In this document: piece by piece, positions 30,288 to 40,689 of the stretch | Layout of the letters: the number at the start of each line of letters is the position of its first letter | Position numbering within the stretch: position 1 is the first letter of the stretch | Assembly (NCBI GenBank): GCA_023623175.1 | Contig: JAMNXU010000034.1 | Location: 1 to 64,000 of the forward strand | Reading direction: 5' to 3' | Length of the DNA: 64,000 nucleotides | Source of the DNA: Bacillota bacterium | GTDB taxonomy: Bacteria > Bacillota > Clostridia > Acetivibrionales > JAMNXU01 | Made by a program: the position numbers and the translations under genes | The notes under the pieces: model-generated | What the model was told of the DNA's origin: nothing | The model's database searches: none | Seen by the model: the letters and a program-made list of their open reading frames with translations, nothing else

Positions 30288-31382
30288 CTATTTTGCCGCC
30301 AGATACCCCTCGGCTTTCAGGAGCTCTGCCGTCAGCACTGCTCCCCCGGCGGCTCCGCGGACGGTATTGTGGGAAAGGCACACGAACTTGTAATCAAACA
30401 ATGAATCTTCCCTGAGCCTTCCGCAGGTCACGCCCATCCCGTTCTCATAATCCCTGTCCAGCCTTGTCTGGGGTCTGTCATTTTCCTCGAAATATTTAAT
30501 AAACTGCTTCGGCGCGCTTGGTAAATTCAAGATCTGCGGCTTGCCCTTATATTCTCTCCAAAGCCTGATAATCTCCTCTTTTGCCGGCTTTTTATCAAAA
30601 GATACAAATACTGCTGCAAGATGCCCGTCGCTGACGGGTACGCGGATACACTGGGTGGTTATGACGGGCTTTTCGGCTTTGATAATTACGTCGCCCTCAA
30701 TCCTGCCCCAGATTTTGAGCGGTTCAGTTTCACTTTTTTCCTCTTCGCCGCTTATGAAAGGAATAATATTGTCATTCATCTCGGGCCAGTCTGCAAAGGT
30801 CTTGCCTGCTCCGGAAATCGCCTGGTACGTGCAGGCCATAACCCTGCTCACGCCAAAATCCCTGAGCGGATGAAGCGCCGGCACATAGCTCTGGATGGAG
30901 CAGTTGGGCTTTGCGGTAACAAAACCGTATTTCGTGCCGAGGCGGGCTCTCTGTTTTTCAATGATTGCAATATGCTCAGGATTAACCTCGGGTATAATCA
31001 TCGGGGCATCGGGCGTCCAGCGATGGGCCGAGTTGTTTGACACAACGGGCACCTCCGCTCTTGCATACCTTTCTTCCAGGGCCGCTATTTCGTCTTTTTT
31101 CATATCCACGGCGCTGAAGACAAAATCCACTTCGTCAGCAACCGCTTTAACGTCGGCTGCATTCTTAACAACTATATCCTTAACCTTTTCCGGAATCGGA
31201 GCGGCGAGTTTCCATCTGCCTTCCACGGCTTCCGCATATGTCTTTCCCGCGGACCTTTCGCTCGCAGCTATGCAGACTACCTCAAACCAGGGATGGTTGT
31301 CAAGCAGTGTCACAAAGCGCTGTCCTACCATTCCGGTTCCGCCTAAAATTCCTACTCTCAGTTTTCTTTCCATAATTCCCAC
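30288..31382 (-). CDS. asd: Aspartate-semialdehyde dehydrogenase
   Basis: VGILGGTGMVGQRFVTLLDNHPWFEV; FVTAKPNCSIQSYVPALHPL. Confidence 0.95.
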   Translation of the reverse strand: MGIMERKLRVGILGGTGMVGQRFVTLLDNHPWFEVVCIAASERSAGKTYAEAVEGRWKLAAPIPEKVKDIVVKNAADVKAVADEVDFVFSAVDMKKDEIAALEERYARAEVPVVSNNSAHRWTPDAPMIIPEVNPEHIAIIEKQRARLGTKYGFVTAKPNCSIQSYVPALHPLRDFGVSRVMACTYQAISGAGKTFADWPEMNDNIIPFISGEEEKSETEPLKIWGRIEGDVIIKAEKPVITTQCIRVPVSDGHLAAVFVSFDKKPAKEEIIRLWREYKGKPQILNLPSAPKQFIKYFEENDRPQTRLDRDYENGMGVTCGRLREDSLFDYKFVCLSHNTVRGAAGGAVLTAELLKAEGYLAAK

Positions 31383-31776
31383 CTCTTGCTGTTAAAATTA
31401 AACGGCCCAGCCTCACAGGAATGATGCCGCAAAGGATTTCAATACATCAATATGCCGCAAATACTCTATCGTATAAACATTAATTCATTATACTTTACAG
31501 CCTGTCGCGTTGCAATAGATAATATCAGCTGGATTCCTCCTGATATCAGCGAGATTACACCGCTTTTTCAGTTTTATTGTTTTAAGCAGGATTCCTTATG
31601 TTTGTCCTCCGTACGTACACATTTGTCTGTGAATAGTGAATTTATATTTTGTAATTTTAACACATAACAAATACGAAAGCAACAAAATTGCTTAAATATT
31701 AAAATTATTTCGTTATAAATAATTCAAGTTATAAAACTAAATAATTCAAGTCGATAACTAAGCTATATTAGCATGC

Positions 31777-31831
31777 AAAAAGTCCGGCCTCTTCACAGCC
31801 TTCGAAGGCTTGTAAGCGCCGGACCTTTTAT
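31777..31831 (-). terminator. Long rho-independent terminator-like hairpin
   Basis: AGGTCCGGCGCTTACAAGCCTTCGAAGGCTGTGAAGAGGCCGGACTTTTT on the minus strand. Confidence 0.8.
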
Positions 31832-31857
31832 ATTTTTTCTTTTCAGGTTTACGGAGT

Positions 31858-33603
31858 TCAGCCAAGTTTCTCAAGTTCTTCTAGCAGCGCTTTCCTGAAG
31901 CTGTTATAGTCTTCATAGTCAAGGCTGAAAAGCTCTTCCCTCGGCTTCATGCCTGAATCGGCAGGTATGAACTCGGTAATATTGCCGGCCCTGATGATCC
32001 TGCTCCACAATTTTTCAAGTACTTCCTCGGCATCAGCACGTTTTCTCCTGAGCATTGCTATCAGTTCATAGTCCTCGATGCCTCGCTTGAGGTTCTTGTA
32101 GCGCAGTGTCAGTATGGGCCTTCCGTCATTGGCCGGATATACGAAGTTGGTGTCTCCCGCGGGCCACCCGGGGCTTCGATACGTAATTCTTTCCCTGGGT
32201 TTTTCGGGCCATACGGTATAGTTCCACCTCAAAAAGCCGTCGAGCTTCATGTAGGCCGTCAGGATTCCGATAAGGCGGCTTTCAACGAGGTCGGAGCGAA
32301 TAAACGTGTTGGGATACCTGGGTCCGCAGCACACGTACCAAAGCAGCCTTCCGCTTATTACTTCCCTCATATTGCAAAGAAGGTCCCATTCCCTGCACAC
32401 GCTTGCCAGGTTGGGCACGAAATCCCTCGTGGTATCCTTGAACTCCGCTATGAATTCCGCATGGTTTATTGCCGTTTTGAATTTAAATGACGGGGCCGCC
32501 TTCGCGATCATGTTGAGGCTTTCGCGGTATTTCTCCACGTCGACCGGTTCGTCCGCCACTATCAAAACCCTGTCGATCAGTCCCGTTTCCTTGAAATAAC
32601 GTTCCAGCGCGCTGATATATTCAATAATTTCATCGGCCGACTTCATATACTTGTAGCAGCCGTCGCCGCGGTCATAGTACCTTATCCTGACGGCGTCGGG
32701 GTAGTCTTCGGCGACCTTGCCGTAGCCGCTGGAATCATCGGTCCAAATGTTAGTCAGGCCGAAAACTTCAATTTCCTTGTCGATACCGTACTTGAAGCAA
32801 AGGTCGATGTACCTCTGCATCGCGGAGTAATCACAGGAAAACCTGCCGTCAGCATCCTTTTCAACCCTGATCATGCTGTACTCAAACAAATCCGAGAGAT
32901 AGCTCCTGGTCCTGAAGCACATCTGGCCCGACCAGGGTATTTCGGAAGCTATAACAGTTATAGCCTTCTGTCCCAATTCGGCAAGGGACTTCACATAGTT
33001 TTCGACGACCGCAAAATGCTCGTCGCTCCAAAGCGGGACCTCGTGCTTCCGCGAAATGTTGGACAGGTGCTGCCACAAATCGAGATGGAAAACATAATCC
33101 CGGGGCACAGGCATGATTACGTTCCTTACCTCGATGGCGAAAGGCAACTCAGCAGCTTTCCTTTCGTCCTCAAACATCCTGTGGGTGTAAAGAACCACCC
33201 TGCCCGCATAAATCCCCGGCACTGTTTCCCGCGGTATAACAGCCTCTATCCAGACAGGCTGCACGCTGTTAGCGCGGACATGAACGTTTTCATTGTTCAA
33301 TATAAGGTCCGCCGTGGGTATTCCGTAGTCATCCTCTATCAAGCCTATCGGGCTTACTATTATTGCAGCGCCGGGAATACCTTCTATGGCGCACTCAACC
33401 CTTACATTGGGAAGAGGTCCCACGGGGCTGAATACCGGATCCCTTCCGGTAGACAGGGTAAAGTCCTCGTCGGAGGACAGGAGGAGCTGGAAGGCCACCC
33501 AGTCGCCCCGGGCCGCAACCAGCGTAACTGGATCGCGGCCCAGGTTTTCACTGTCCGTATTATATTTATAACTTTCATTTGCCAGGCGGTAAAAAAGCTT
33601 CAT
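31858..33603 (-). CDS. DUF4091-type putative glycoside hydrolase
   Basis: ARGDWVAFQLLLSS...LRWNYTVWPEKPRERITYRSPGWPAGDTNFVYPANDGRPILTLRYKNLKRGIEDYEL. Confidence 0.85.
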   Translation of the reverse strand: MKLFYRLANESYKYNTDSENLGRDPVTLVAARGDWVAFQLLLSSDEDFTLSTGRDPVFSPVGPLPNVRVECAIEGIPGAAIIVSPIGLIEDDYGIPTADLILNNENVHVRANSVQPVWIEAVIPRETVPGIYAGRVVLYTHRMFEDERKAAELPFAIEVRNVIMPVPRDYVFHLDLWQHLSNISRKHEVPLWSDEHFAVVENYVKSLAELGQKAITVIASEIPWSGQMCFRTRSYLSDLFEYSMIRVEKDADGRFSCDYSAMQRYIDLCFKYGIDKEIEVFGLTNIWTDDSSGYGKVAEDYPDAVRIRYYDRGDGCYKYMKSADEIIEYISALERYFKETGLIDRVLIVADEPVDVEKYRESLNMIAKAAPSFKFKTAINHAEFIAEFKDTTRDFVPNLASVCREWDLLCNMREVISGRLLWYVCCGPRYPNTFIRSDLVESRLIGILTAYMKLDGFLRWNYTVWPEKPRERITYRSPGWPAGDTNFVYPANDGRPILTLRYKNLKRGIEDYELIAMLRRKRADAEEVLEKLWSRIIRAGNITEFIPADSGMKPREELFSLDYEDYNSFRKALLEELEKLG

Positions 33604-33612
33604 GTTTACCTC

Positions 33613-34917
33613 CTAATTGGACTGCCAGGCGCCGACATCCCAGGATTTATCCCTCTTTTTTCCGAAGAAGTCATCGGCAACTTCTTCGAGCTTTTCACCC
33701 TTACCTTTTATTTCTCCCACTTTGTCCTTTACAACTTTAAGATTTCCGTTTGCAGGATCGACAAACCAATCCCAGGGCACTTCCGTGATATTGTTTTGCA
33801 GGAATGCCTTGGCACCCGTCTGTCCCGTGCACGGGCTTATTTTTCCGCTTACAAGGTTGTTCCTGATATCGACATTGGAATATTCATGGGCATACTTTAT
33901 GGCATAATGATATTCGGAATTCTCGTTGACAACGGTGTTGTTGTAAATTTTCGTGCCTACTGCAGCCACTATCTCCATGCCGATTTTGTCCTTGGGCGAA
34001 ACTATCATATTGTTGCGGATTATACCGTCTTTCATGTGATATTTTACGTTTTCGGGAATATGCGGATTGCCGAAGGCTATGCTCCTGTCGCATCCGATAA
34101 TGAGATTTCTTTCGGCGATGGCTTTTTCAGAACGGTTCCAGATAAATATGGCTGCGCGGCCGTTGCCATTGGCTCCGCGAATATTCTTGAACACGTTGTC
34201 CCTGATAATCCAGTTCTTCGTATGATGGGCGTCTATACCCGCTACATAGTCTCCGTCAAAACCGTCGTCTCTTCCCTTTTCAATTTCGGATATCTGCTCA
34301 AAATAGCAGTATTCCACGATTCCGTTTTCCACCGGCGGAGCCGTGTCATTGGCGTTGACCTTTATGGAACGCTGTCCTATGTCAATAAATGCTACATTAT
34401 ATACATGGAGATTGTGGGGTCCCTGGTGACCCTGGACGGAAATGCCGTGAACGCTGAAATCCCTCATTGTCAGGTTTGCTATGGTTACGTTTTCAGCATG
34501 CCCGATCAGGAATCCCTGGTCCGGTCCGAGGTAATTGTCGCCCTTGAATCCGTCGCCTACTAAAACTACCTTGCTTCTGTCATTTGAAGCTCCGCGGATG
34601 GTGATATTGTTCTTATCAATTACCAGTGTTGATGTAAGCTGGTAAACACCTTCATTGAGTACAATCGTGTCGCCGGGCTGGGCGCTGTTGATCGCGGAAT
34701 AAAGCTCTTCAAAGGTCGATACGGTTATCACGTTGCCTTCCGGTTCCGGTAGCGGCGGAACTTCCTTCCCCAGCCAATCCAGTTCCGGGGCCAGCAAAAT
34801 TGCGTCTTTATTCCTGGAACTCATCAATTCTCCTCCTCTCATGATAGCGAAAATAATTGCAGCTGAAACTACGGCTACCAACAAAACCAAAATTAAAACC
34901 CGGCCTGAAGATTTCAT
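33613..34917 (-). CDS. Membrane-anchored/secreted right-handed parallel beta-helix (polysaccharide lyase-like) protein
   Basis: N-terminal hydrophobic segment; NITIRGASNDRSKVVLVGDG...NVTIANLTMRDFSVHGISVQG; start likely ATG 34917 (ORF to 34986). Confidence 0.8.
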   Translation of the reverse strand: MKSSGRVLILVLLVAVVSAAIIFAIMRGGELMSSRNKDAILLAPELDWLGKEVPPLPEPEGNVITVSTFEELYSAINSAQPGDTIVLNEGVYQLTSTLVIDKNNITIRGASNDRSKVVLVGDGFKGDNYLGPDQGFLIGHAENVTIANLTMRDFSVHGISVQGHQGPHNLHVYNVAFIDIGQRSIKVNANDTAPPVENGIVEYCYFEQISEIEKGRDDGFDGDYVAGIDAHHTKNWIIRDNVFKNIRGANGNGRAAIFIWNRSEKAIAERNLIIGCDRSIAFGNPHIPENVKYHMKDGIIRNNMIVSPKDKIGMEIVAAVGTKIYNNTVVNENSEYHYAIKYAHEYSNVDIRNNLVSGKISPCTGQTGAKAFLQNNITEVPWDWFVDPANGNLKVVKDKVGEIKGKGEKLEEVADDFFGKKRDKSWDVGAWQSN

Positions 34918-34954
34918 GGAAAGCACCTCCCTCAATATTCTTGGCGGTTTGCTC

Positions 34955-36355
34955 CTACAACACCACCCTTTTGCCTGCAGTTTCAAGCTTCTTTATTATC
35001 TCGCCCACATCAAGGCCTTCTCCTGCGTAAGACGTGAGCGGAGATATCTCCACCTCTCTGCCTTCGAGCAGTTTTTCCGGCACACCGGCCTCAAGCAGCC
35101 ACTTTTTATGAAGTCCAAGCAGCAATGCTTTGGCAGTGGCAGGACTGTCTTCGCCTTCCGCGTTTTTTACCGGCGCAAATTCTTCCTCCCTGGCAACACG
35201 GAAAGCAACCAGGTCAGGCAGATAGGCAAAAATGTCAAACATGAACATTTCAAACTTGTACGCATTTGGCTTTTCCGGCTTCACATGATTGCCGCAGGAA
35301 TCGACATGGGGAATCTTCTTGTGGGCAATGTGATAGGGCAGTCCGGACAATGCGTACTTCTCAATGAAATCCCTTCTGAACAGGTGAATGGCTATGGAAC
35401 CGTCAGCGAAAACCAAATCGCCTTTTTCGTCCCTTTTGTACATCAATTCTTCAGGTAATTCGGAATATTCAATAAGATAAGGCTTTCCATCGCAGTAGCA
35501 AAACACCGCGACCTTTTCCTCGGGTCTTGCCTTCTTCACGACCTTGCTCGATGCAGGCATTTTCGAATTTATTGTAAATCCCACAAAAGCAGGATCTGCA
35601 ACGCGTATCAGCGCGTTATCGACTCCATAAAGAAAAATCCATTCGACGCCCCTGCGCTCCATGTCGCGCAGTGCTCCTGACTTTTCAAGGGCAGCAAAAC
35701 ATCCACCGTTGCCGTTTGGTCCCGAGCTAATGCGTCCTTTGTCCGAAAGCAGAATTTTTCCCTGTTCATCAACGACGGGCAGGGAATCCTGGATGAAAAA
35801 GAACATATCCTCGCGCGGATATCCGAAAAAGTTATTGGCCTCGAAAAATTCCACGGTGTCCCTGTTATTTTCCTGGCTCGTCATTATGTACCAGGGTATT
35901 ACGCTGCCGGCATCGCGGGACAGTTTTGCAAGCCTTTCGCACTGGATCTGGAAAAGGGATTTTCCTGATGGTATGTCAAGTTTAAACGTTCCCTTAGGTC
36001 CGTCATACCCCAGGCGTGTTCCCTGTCCTCCCGCAACCAGCACTGCAGCGACCCTGCCATCTTTTATGGCTTTCATCCCGGTGTCGAAATGTCTTTTCTT
36101 TTCCTCTTCGGAACACCCGCTCCAGTCAAAGGATTTCAGGGGCTTAAGATCCGAAGGGAGTTTCCTGTCATGGCTGCCTGCCGCAAGGCCATTGTACAAC
36201 CGGGTTATAAGTTCAAAATCAGTTTCGAGGATCTGACTCAGCAGCGCTTCCTGTTGTCTCCCGTCAAGCTCTTCATAAAACTTCAAAAGATGCTGCTGTC
36301 CGTATTTATCCAAGATGCTTCTGGCATTTGCCAACATGCTGTGCATGGCATTCAT
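34955..36355 (-). CDS. UDPGP type 1 family UDP-sugar/UDP-HexNAc pyrophosphorylase
   Basis: VLVAGGQGTRLGYDGPKGTFKLDIPSGKSLFQIQCERL. Confidence 0.92.
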   Translation of the reverse strand: MNAMHSMLANARSILDKYGQQHLLKFYEELDGRQQEALLSQILETDFELITRLYNGLAAGSHDRKLPSDLKPLKSFDWSGCSEEEKKRHFDTGMKAIKDGRVAAVLVAGGQGTRLGYDGPKGTFKLDIPSGKSLFQIQCERLAKLSRDAGSVIPWYIMTSQENNRDTVEFFEANNFFGYPREDMFFFIQDSLPVVDEQGKILLSDKGRISSGPNGNGGCFAALEKSGALRDMERRGVEWIFLYGVDNALIRVADPAFVGFTINSKMPASSKVVKKARPEEKVAVFCYCDGKPYLIEYSELPEELMYKRDEKGDLVFADGSIAIHLFRRDFIEKYALSGLPYHIAHKKIPHVDSCGNHVKPEKPNAYKFEMFMFDIFAYLPDLVAFRVAREEEFAPVKNAEGEDSPATAKALLLGLHKKWLLEAGVPEKLLEGREVEISPLTSYAGEGLDVGEIIKKLETAGKRVVL

Positions 36356-36420
36356 CCTTACATGACATTCATATTTGCATTTTTATATTTGCATTGCAGT
36401 ATATTGACCTGCCGGAATAT

Positions 36421-37566
36421 TTATGCCAATTCGGTCCGGTCAAGCCTGACGCCGGTATCCTGCTTGATAATTCTGCCGGGATAGCCTATTTCCTTAACGG
36501 CATTCAAAATCCTTTCACAGTCTTCGTCGCGGGCATATACATAGAGGCAGCCGCCGCCTCCGGAGCCGTTCACCTTTCCGCCGAGGGCCCCGTTTTTATA
36601 AGCTGTCTCAAGAATCTTTTCAATTACCGGTGTCGAAATATTCAAAGCGTCCCTCAGGTTTTCATGATGAGCCCTGATGAGGGAGCCGAATTCTTCCGGT
36701 GAAAAGCTTCCGTCTTTAAGCATCTTTTCTCCTTTTTTCAGTATCCTGTAGTTGTCAATGCTGCCAGCCAGTTTAACCTTCTTAACCTCATCGAGGTTAT
36801 CGAGCAGCTTTAACCTGGATTCATCGTGATAAAAATCCCTTATGCTTTTGATTCCGTATGCCTTCAAGTCTTCCAGCGCCGCAAGAACGGGATTCTTGGC
36901 GTCGGCGAGAACTTTCAGCGTATTTTTTCTTTCCAGGGAATCGAACAGTATAAAGCTCCCGGGTATCACCGTGTCAATCTTCTCAACTTCGGTTGTCTCG
37001 TTGAATTTCAGGTGAACGAGACCGCCTATCGCTGACGTGTAGTGGTCCATCATTCCGCCCGGCTCATTGAATTCGGCGACTTCAGCCTTGAAGCCAAGCA
37101 ATGCGATTTTATTCACATCATCCTTGTCGGGAGAATCTATCATTTCAAGCAGGGTTTTGATGAGCACGATTATCATCGTGCTTGACGAACACATTCCCTT
37201 GCCTATCGGTATTTCGGAATCCATTGTTATGTCATAACCGCGTTCCAGTTTGTACCCGTTCTTGAGAAGAACATTGACAACGCTCTTGAGATAGTCGCGC
37301 TGTTTATCATAAACAATCGGCTTTGAAAGATCTATTATCTTTTCTTCGTATTCTCCACCGGTGTTTTCCGCCCCGAGGTAATGGAACTTCTCATCCCTGA
37401 TCCTTATTCTTATAATTTTATCGTCCCTTTCTTCAGCCGTTGCGTAAAACCTTAAATTTACGGCGGAAGCGATAACCTCCAACCCAAGATAATCCTGGTG
37501 CTCGCCAAAAAGGCAAATTCTGCTGGGTGTAGACGTAAAAACTCTCTTCTTCAAAATTGCAACCAC
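36421..37566 (-). CDS. GHMP kinase (galactokinase-like sugar 1-kinase)
   Basis: TPSRICLFGEHQDYLGLEVIASAVNL; IPIGKGMCSSSTMIIVLI; GGKVNGSGGGGCLYVYA. Confidence 0.9.
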   Translation of the reverse strand: MVAILKKRVFTSTPSRICLFGEHQDYLGLEVIASAVNLRFYATAEERDDKIIRIRIRDEKFHYLGAENTGGEYEEKIIDLSKPIVYDKQRDYLKSVVNVLLKNGYKLERGYDITMDSEIPIGKGMCSSSTMIIVLIKTLLEMIDSPDKDDVNKIALLGFKAEVAEFNEPGGMMDHYTSAIGGLVHLKFNETTEVEKIDTVIPGSFILFDSLERKNTLKVLADAKNPVLAALEDLKAYGIKSIRDFYHDESRLKLLDNLDEVKKVKLAGSIDNYRILKKGEKMLKDGSFSPEEFGSLIRAHHENLRDALNISTPVIEKILETAYKNGALGGKVNGSGGGGCLYVYARDEDCERILNAVKEIGYPGRIIKQDTGVRLDRTELA

Positions 37567-37686
37567 CTTTCGCGATTTTCAGATTTGAACATTAAACAGC
37601 CCTGATTGCAAAACATCGATTTGAACCGATAAATACCCGATTGCGGAAAAATATGACTATTTTTTCATAAATGATTATACCATGCT

Positions 37687-39099
37687 TCAGACTTCCAGGA
37701 AATCCTTCATTATCCTGATTATCCGTTTCGCTTCCGTCTCGCTTTCCATTTCAGCAAAAATTCTCAGGAGGGGTTCCGTGCCCGAAAACCTCGTAATGAT
37801 CCATCCCCCGTTTTTGAAATAGACCTTGACACCGTCCATGTAATTTACTTTTTCTATTTCCATGCCGAAATCAGGGAGCTGTCTCTCAGTAAACAGCTTA
37901 ACCGACAGCTGCTTTTTAAGCTCCTCGGTCAGCCTGCAATCGGTTTCCTCCATGTAGAAATTGCCGAATTCGGCGTGTATCTGGTCCAGCATCTCCGATA
38001 TTTTCTTTCCCGTGGCGCATATCATTTCCACCAGGAGGCAACCGGCAAAAATTCCGTCCTTGCCGCGGATATGCCCGCGAATGGTCAGACCTCCGCTGCT
38101 TTCGCCGCCTATGACAGCATCGGTTTCCTCCATCTTGGAACTTATATGTTTGAAGCCAACGGGCACTTCGTAGCATTTCTCGCCGAAAGCGTCGGCAAGC
38201 CTGTCGAGCAGGTGGGTCGTGGCAAGATTTCTTACGACTCCGCCCCTCCAGCCCTTGTATTTGACAAGGTAATAATACAGCAGCACCATTATGTCATTGG
38301 GATGAATGAAATTGCCCTTGTCGTCGATAATTCCGAGCCTGTCGGCGTCGCCGTCGGTGGCAATGCCCAGGTCGTACCCCCTCTCAAGCACGATTTCCTT
38401 TAGCCTCGTCAGCGTGGCGGCAGAAGGCGACGGCAATCTGCCCCCGAACAGCGTGTCGTGCCTGTCGTTAATGATGTCAAGCTGGCACCTGGCGGTGACA
38501 AGAATGGTCTGGAGAGAGCTTTTTGAAACGCCGAACATGGGGTCCAGCAGTATTTTCAGTCCCCTTTTCCTGATCACGTCCACGTCGATCAGGCTGAGAA
38601 TCGTGTCTATGTAGTCGTTGAAAGGATCTATGATCTCTATGATATTTGAGGACAATCCTTCTTCGAAGGGAATTCTTCTAACGTCCTGTTTGTCAAGGGT
38701 TGCTATTATACTTTCAAGATGCCTGGTAACAGTCTCCGTGGCATCCCTTCCGCCTTCGGTAAACACCTTTATGCCGTTGTATTCCGCGGGGTTGTGGCTT
38801 GCGGTAATGGCAACGCCGTATTTTGTTCCGAGCTTTTTGACGGTAAACATGATCATGGGCGTCGGCGCAATTTTGTCGATCAAGTACACCTTAATGCCGT
38901 TTCCCGCGATAACTTCAGCAACCCATTTCGCAGCCCTGTCGGACAGGAATCTCCTGTCATACCCGATAACGAAACCGTTCTTGTCAAAACCCCTGTTCAA
39001 CATGTCCACTGCAAGGGCCTGGGACAAAAGCCTCACGTTATCTGCTATGAAATCCTCGCCTATTATTGCTCTCCATCCGCCGGTACCAAACTTTATCAT
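37687..39099 (-). CDS. Phosphoglucomutase/phosphomannomutase
   Basis: GVAITASHNPAEYNGIKVF phosphoserine loop; ATDGDADRLGIID; FSGTEPLLRIF. Confidence 0.95.
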   Translation of the reverse strand: MIKFGTGGWRAIIGEDFIADNVRLLSQALAVDMLNRGFDKNGFVIGYDRRFLSDRAAKWVAEVIAGNGIKVYLIDKIAPTPMIMFTVKKLGTKYGVAITASHNPAEYNGIKVFTEGGRDATETVTRHLESIIATLDKQDVRRIPFEEGLSSNIIEIIDPFNDYIDTILSLIDVDVIRKRGLKILLDPMFGVSKSSLQTILVTARCQLDIINDRHDTLFGGRLPSPSAATLTRLKEIVLERGYDLGIATDGDADRLGIIDDKGNFIHPNDIMVLLYYYLVKYKGWRGGVVRNLATTHLLDRLADAFGEKCYEVPVGFKHISSKMEETDAVIGGESSGGLTIRGHIRGKDGIFAGCLLVEMICATGKKISEMLDQIHAEFGNFYMEETDCRLTEELKKQLSVKLFTERQLPDFGMEIEKVNYMDGVKVYFKNGGWIITRFSGTEPLLRIFAEMESETEAKRIIRIMKDFLEV

Positions 39100-39127
39100 G
39101 GGCTACCTCCTGATATTAGCTTATCCT

Positions 39128-39287
39128 GAAACAGGAAAAATCCGATTGTCCTTGAACAGCTAAATCCGGTTATGCCGGTACAGGGAAATCAGATTATCCT
39201 TGTAAGAAAAATCCGGTTGTCCCAGTACAGGAAAATCGGGTTGTCCTGGTGCAGGAAAGAAACAGGTTTGTCCTGATACTGGCAAAA
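39128..39287. repeat. About six copies of a degenerate 24-bp tandem repeat (ACAGGAAAATCCGGTTGTCCTKGT-like)
   Basis: Read directly in the intergenic region upstream of the phosphohexomutase gene. Confidence 0.85.
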
Positions 39288-39422
39288 CCGTGCCATACAT
39301 AGTTTAACTCTAATTCATCGACTTGTATATAAAAATTTTTTCATACAATTTTAAATTTTTATAAAACAAGAAAGGGACATCTGTCCCTCCCGTCATGGAT
39401 TAATAGTCTTAAATTTAGCTTT

Positions 39423-40472
39423 TCACTGGTTTTTGAAAACATCTATCAGTACTTCAATATTTTCAGGCGGTACGTCTCCGGGCACATCATGGGTCGGCGC
39501 CGCAATATATCCTCCGTTTTCCCCGAGGATTTTCATGGTCTCAATCGTAACGCGCCTTACCTCTTCAGGCGTCGCATAGGGCAGCAGCTGCTGCGTGCTG
39601 ATTCCTCCCCACACGGCGAGGTCTTTTCCGTATTCTCTCTTGAATTCCCTGATGTCATATATTTCAGGCTGGAATGTCTGGTAAACATCCAGTCCTATTT
39701 CAATCAGGTCCGGGAACAGTTCATGAATATCGCCGCAGGAGTGCAGGCTGACAAATTTGCCTTTGCTCTTGACAGCCTCGAACATCCTCTTCATTCTTGG
39801 TTTTATGAACTCCCTCCAGAGCCTCGGCCCCATGATCAGCCCGCGCTGCTGTCCCCAGTCGTCGCCGAAGTGAATGGCGTCTATGTCGTATTCGAGAGCT
39901 ACATTTATAATCCTCATATTGAATTCGCAAATCTCGTCGAGCAGTTCGTGGGCAAAGGAAGGCTCTATCAGCATGTCCGTCAGGAAATTTTCCATTCCCC
40001 TCAGCGTCCACGCCCTTTCAAACATGGTGAAACCTATATCCACCATTTTGAACGTGTCCCTTTCACTGTCGGCCAGCTGCTGGTACTGCCGCCTCAGCAC
40101 GTTAAAATCGATCTCGGGCAGCCTGAAGTTTTTCAGATCCGGTTCAGGCAGCACGAGGTTGTCTATAACCCCTATGTCCTTGTCAATGCCGCTCCTGTTC
40201 CAAATCACGCCGAAATCGTCAACGAAGTAGCCGGGCTTGTCCTTCATCTCGCTTTCGGCTTCATTTATGAATCCGCTGTAATAAACCGTGTCAATATGGT
40301 TACCAATTTTGTCAATAAAGTCCGGATCGCCGAAATATTCAGCCATTTTTTGCTTTTGCGGTATGGTGAAAGTAATGTTGTAGGGGATTATATCGGTGGA
40401 TTTATGTTTCAATGCCTGGATAACTCTTTCGCGCCTTGTCATGCCAATAACCTCCTGCCGCCAAGCCTTCAT
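39423..40472 (-). CDS. Uroporphyrinogen decarboxylase family protein (URO-D/methyltransferase-like)
   Basis: TRRERVIQALKHKSTDIIPYNI...SLHSCGDIHELFPDLIEIGLDVYQTFQPEI. Confidence 0.88.
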   Translation of the reverse strand: MKAWRQEVIGMTRRERVIQALKHKSTDIIPYNITFTIPQKQKMAEYFGDPDFIDKIGNHIDTVYYSGFINEAESEMKDKPGYFVDDFGVIWNRSGIDKDIGVIDNLVLPEPDLKNFRLPEIDFNVLRRQYQQLADSERDTFKMVDIGFTMFERAWTLRGMENFLTDMLIEPSFAHELLDEICEFNMRIINVALEYDIDAIHFGDDWGQQRGLIMGPRLWREFIKPRMKRMFEAVKSKGKFVSLHSCGDIHELFPDLIEIGLDVYQTFQPEIYDIREFKREYGKDLAVWGGISTQQLLPYATPEEVRRVTIETMKILGENGGYIAAPTHDVPGDVPPENIEVLIDVFKNQ

Positions 40473-40689
40473 CGGTGGCTAAGTTATTTGTGTAATTTAA
40501 GTTTATCATAATTGTGCAAATTAATCACTACGGCAAATAATCGACAGTCTGAGCCAAATTTCGCAGGCAGCAAAGCAGCCTGATTTTGATGATAAAACTT
40601 CCCGGTGAAACGTCTCATAGGTAATAAATTGCCTCTCAGGTAATAATATTATCTGCAACGACTGAAAATGCCGGTCTGTGGAGGAAATT

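Noticed and set aside
31383-31500. Possible lysine riboswitch upstream of asd
   Set aside because: I could not identify the conserved elements or a terminator in the short upstream region.
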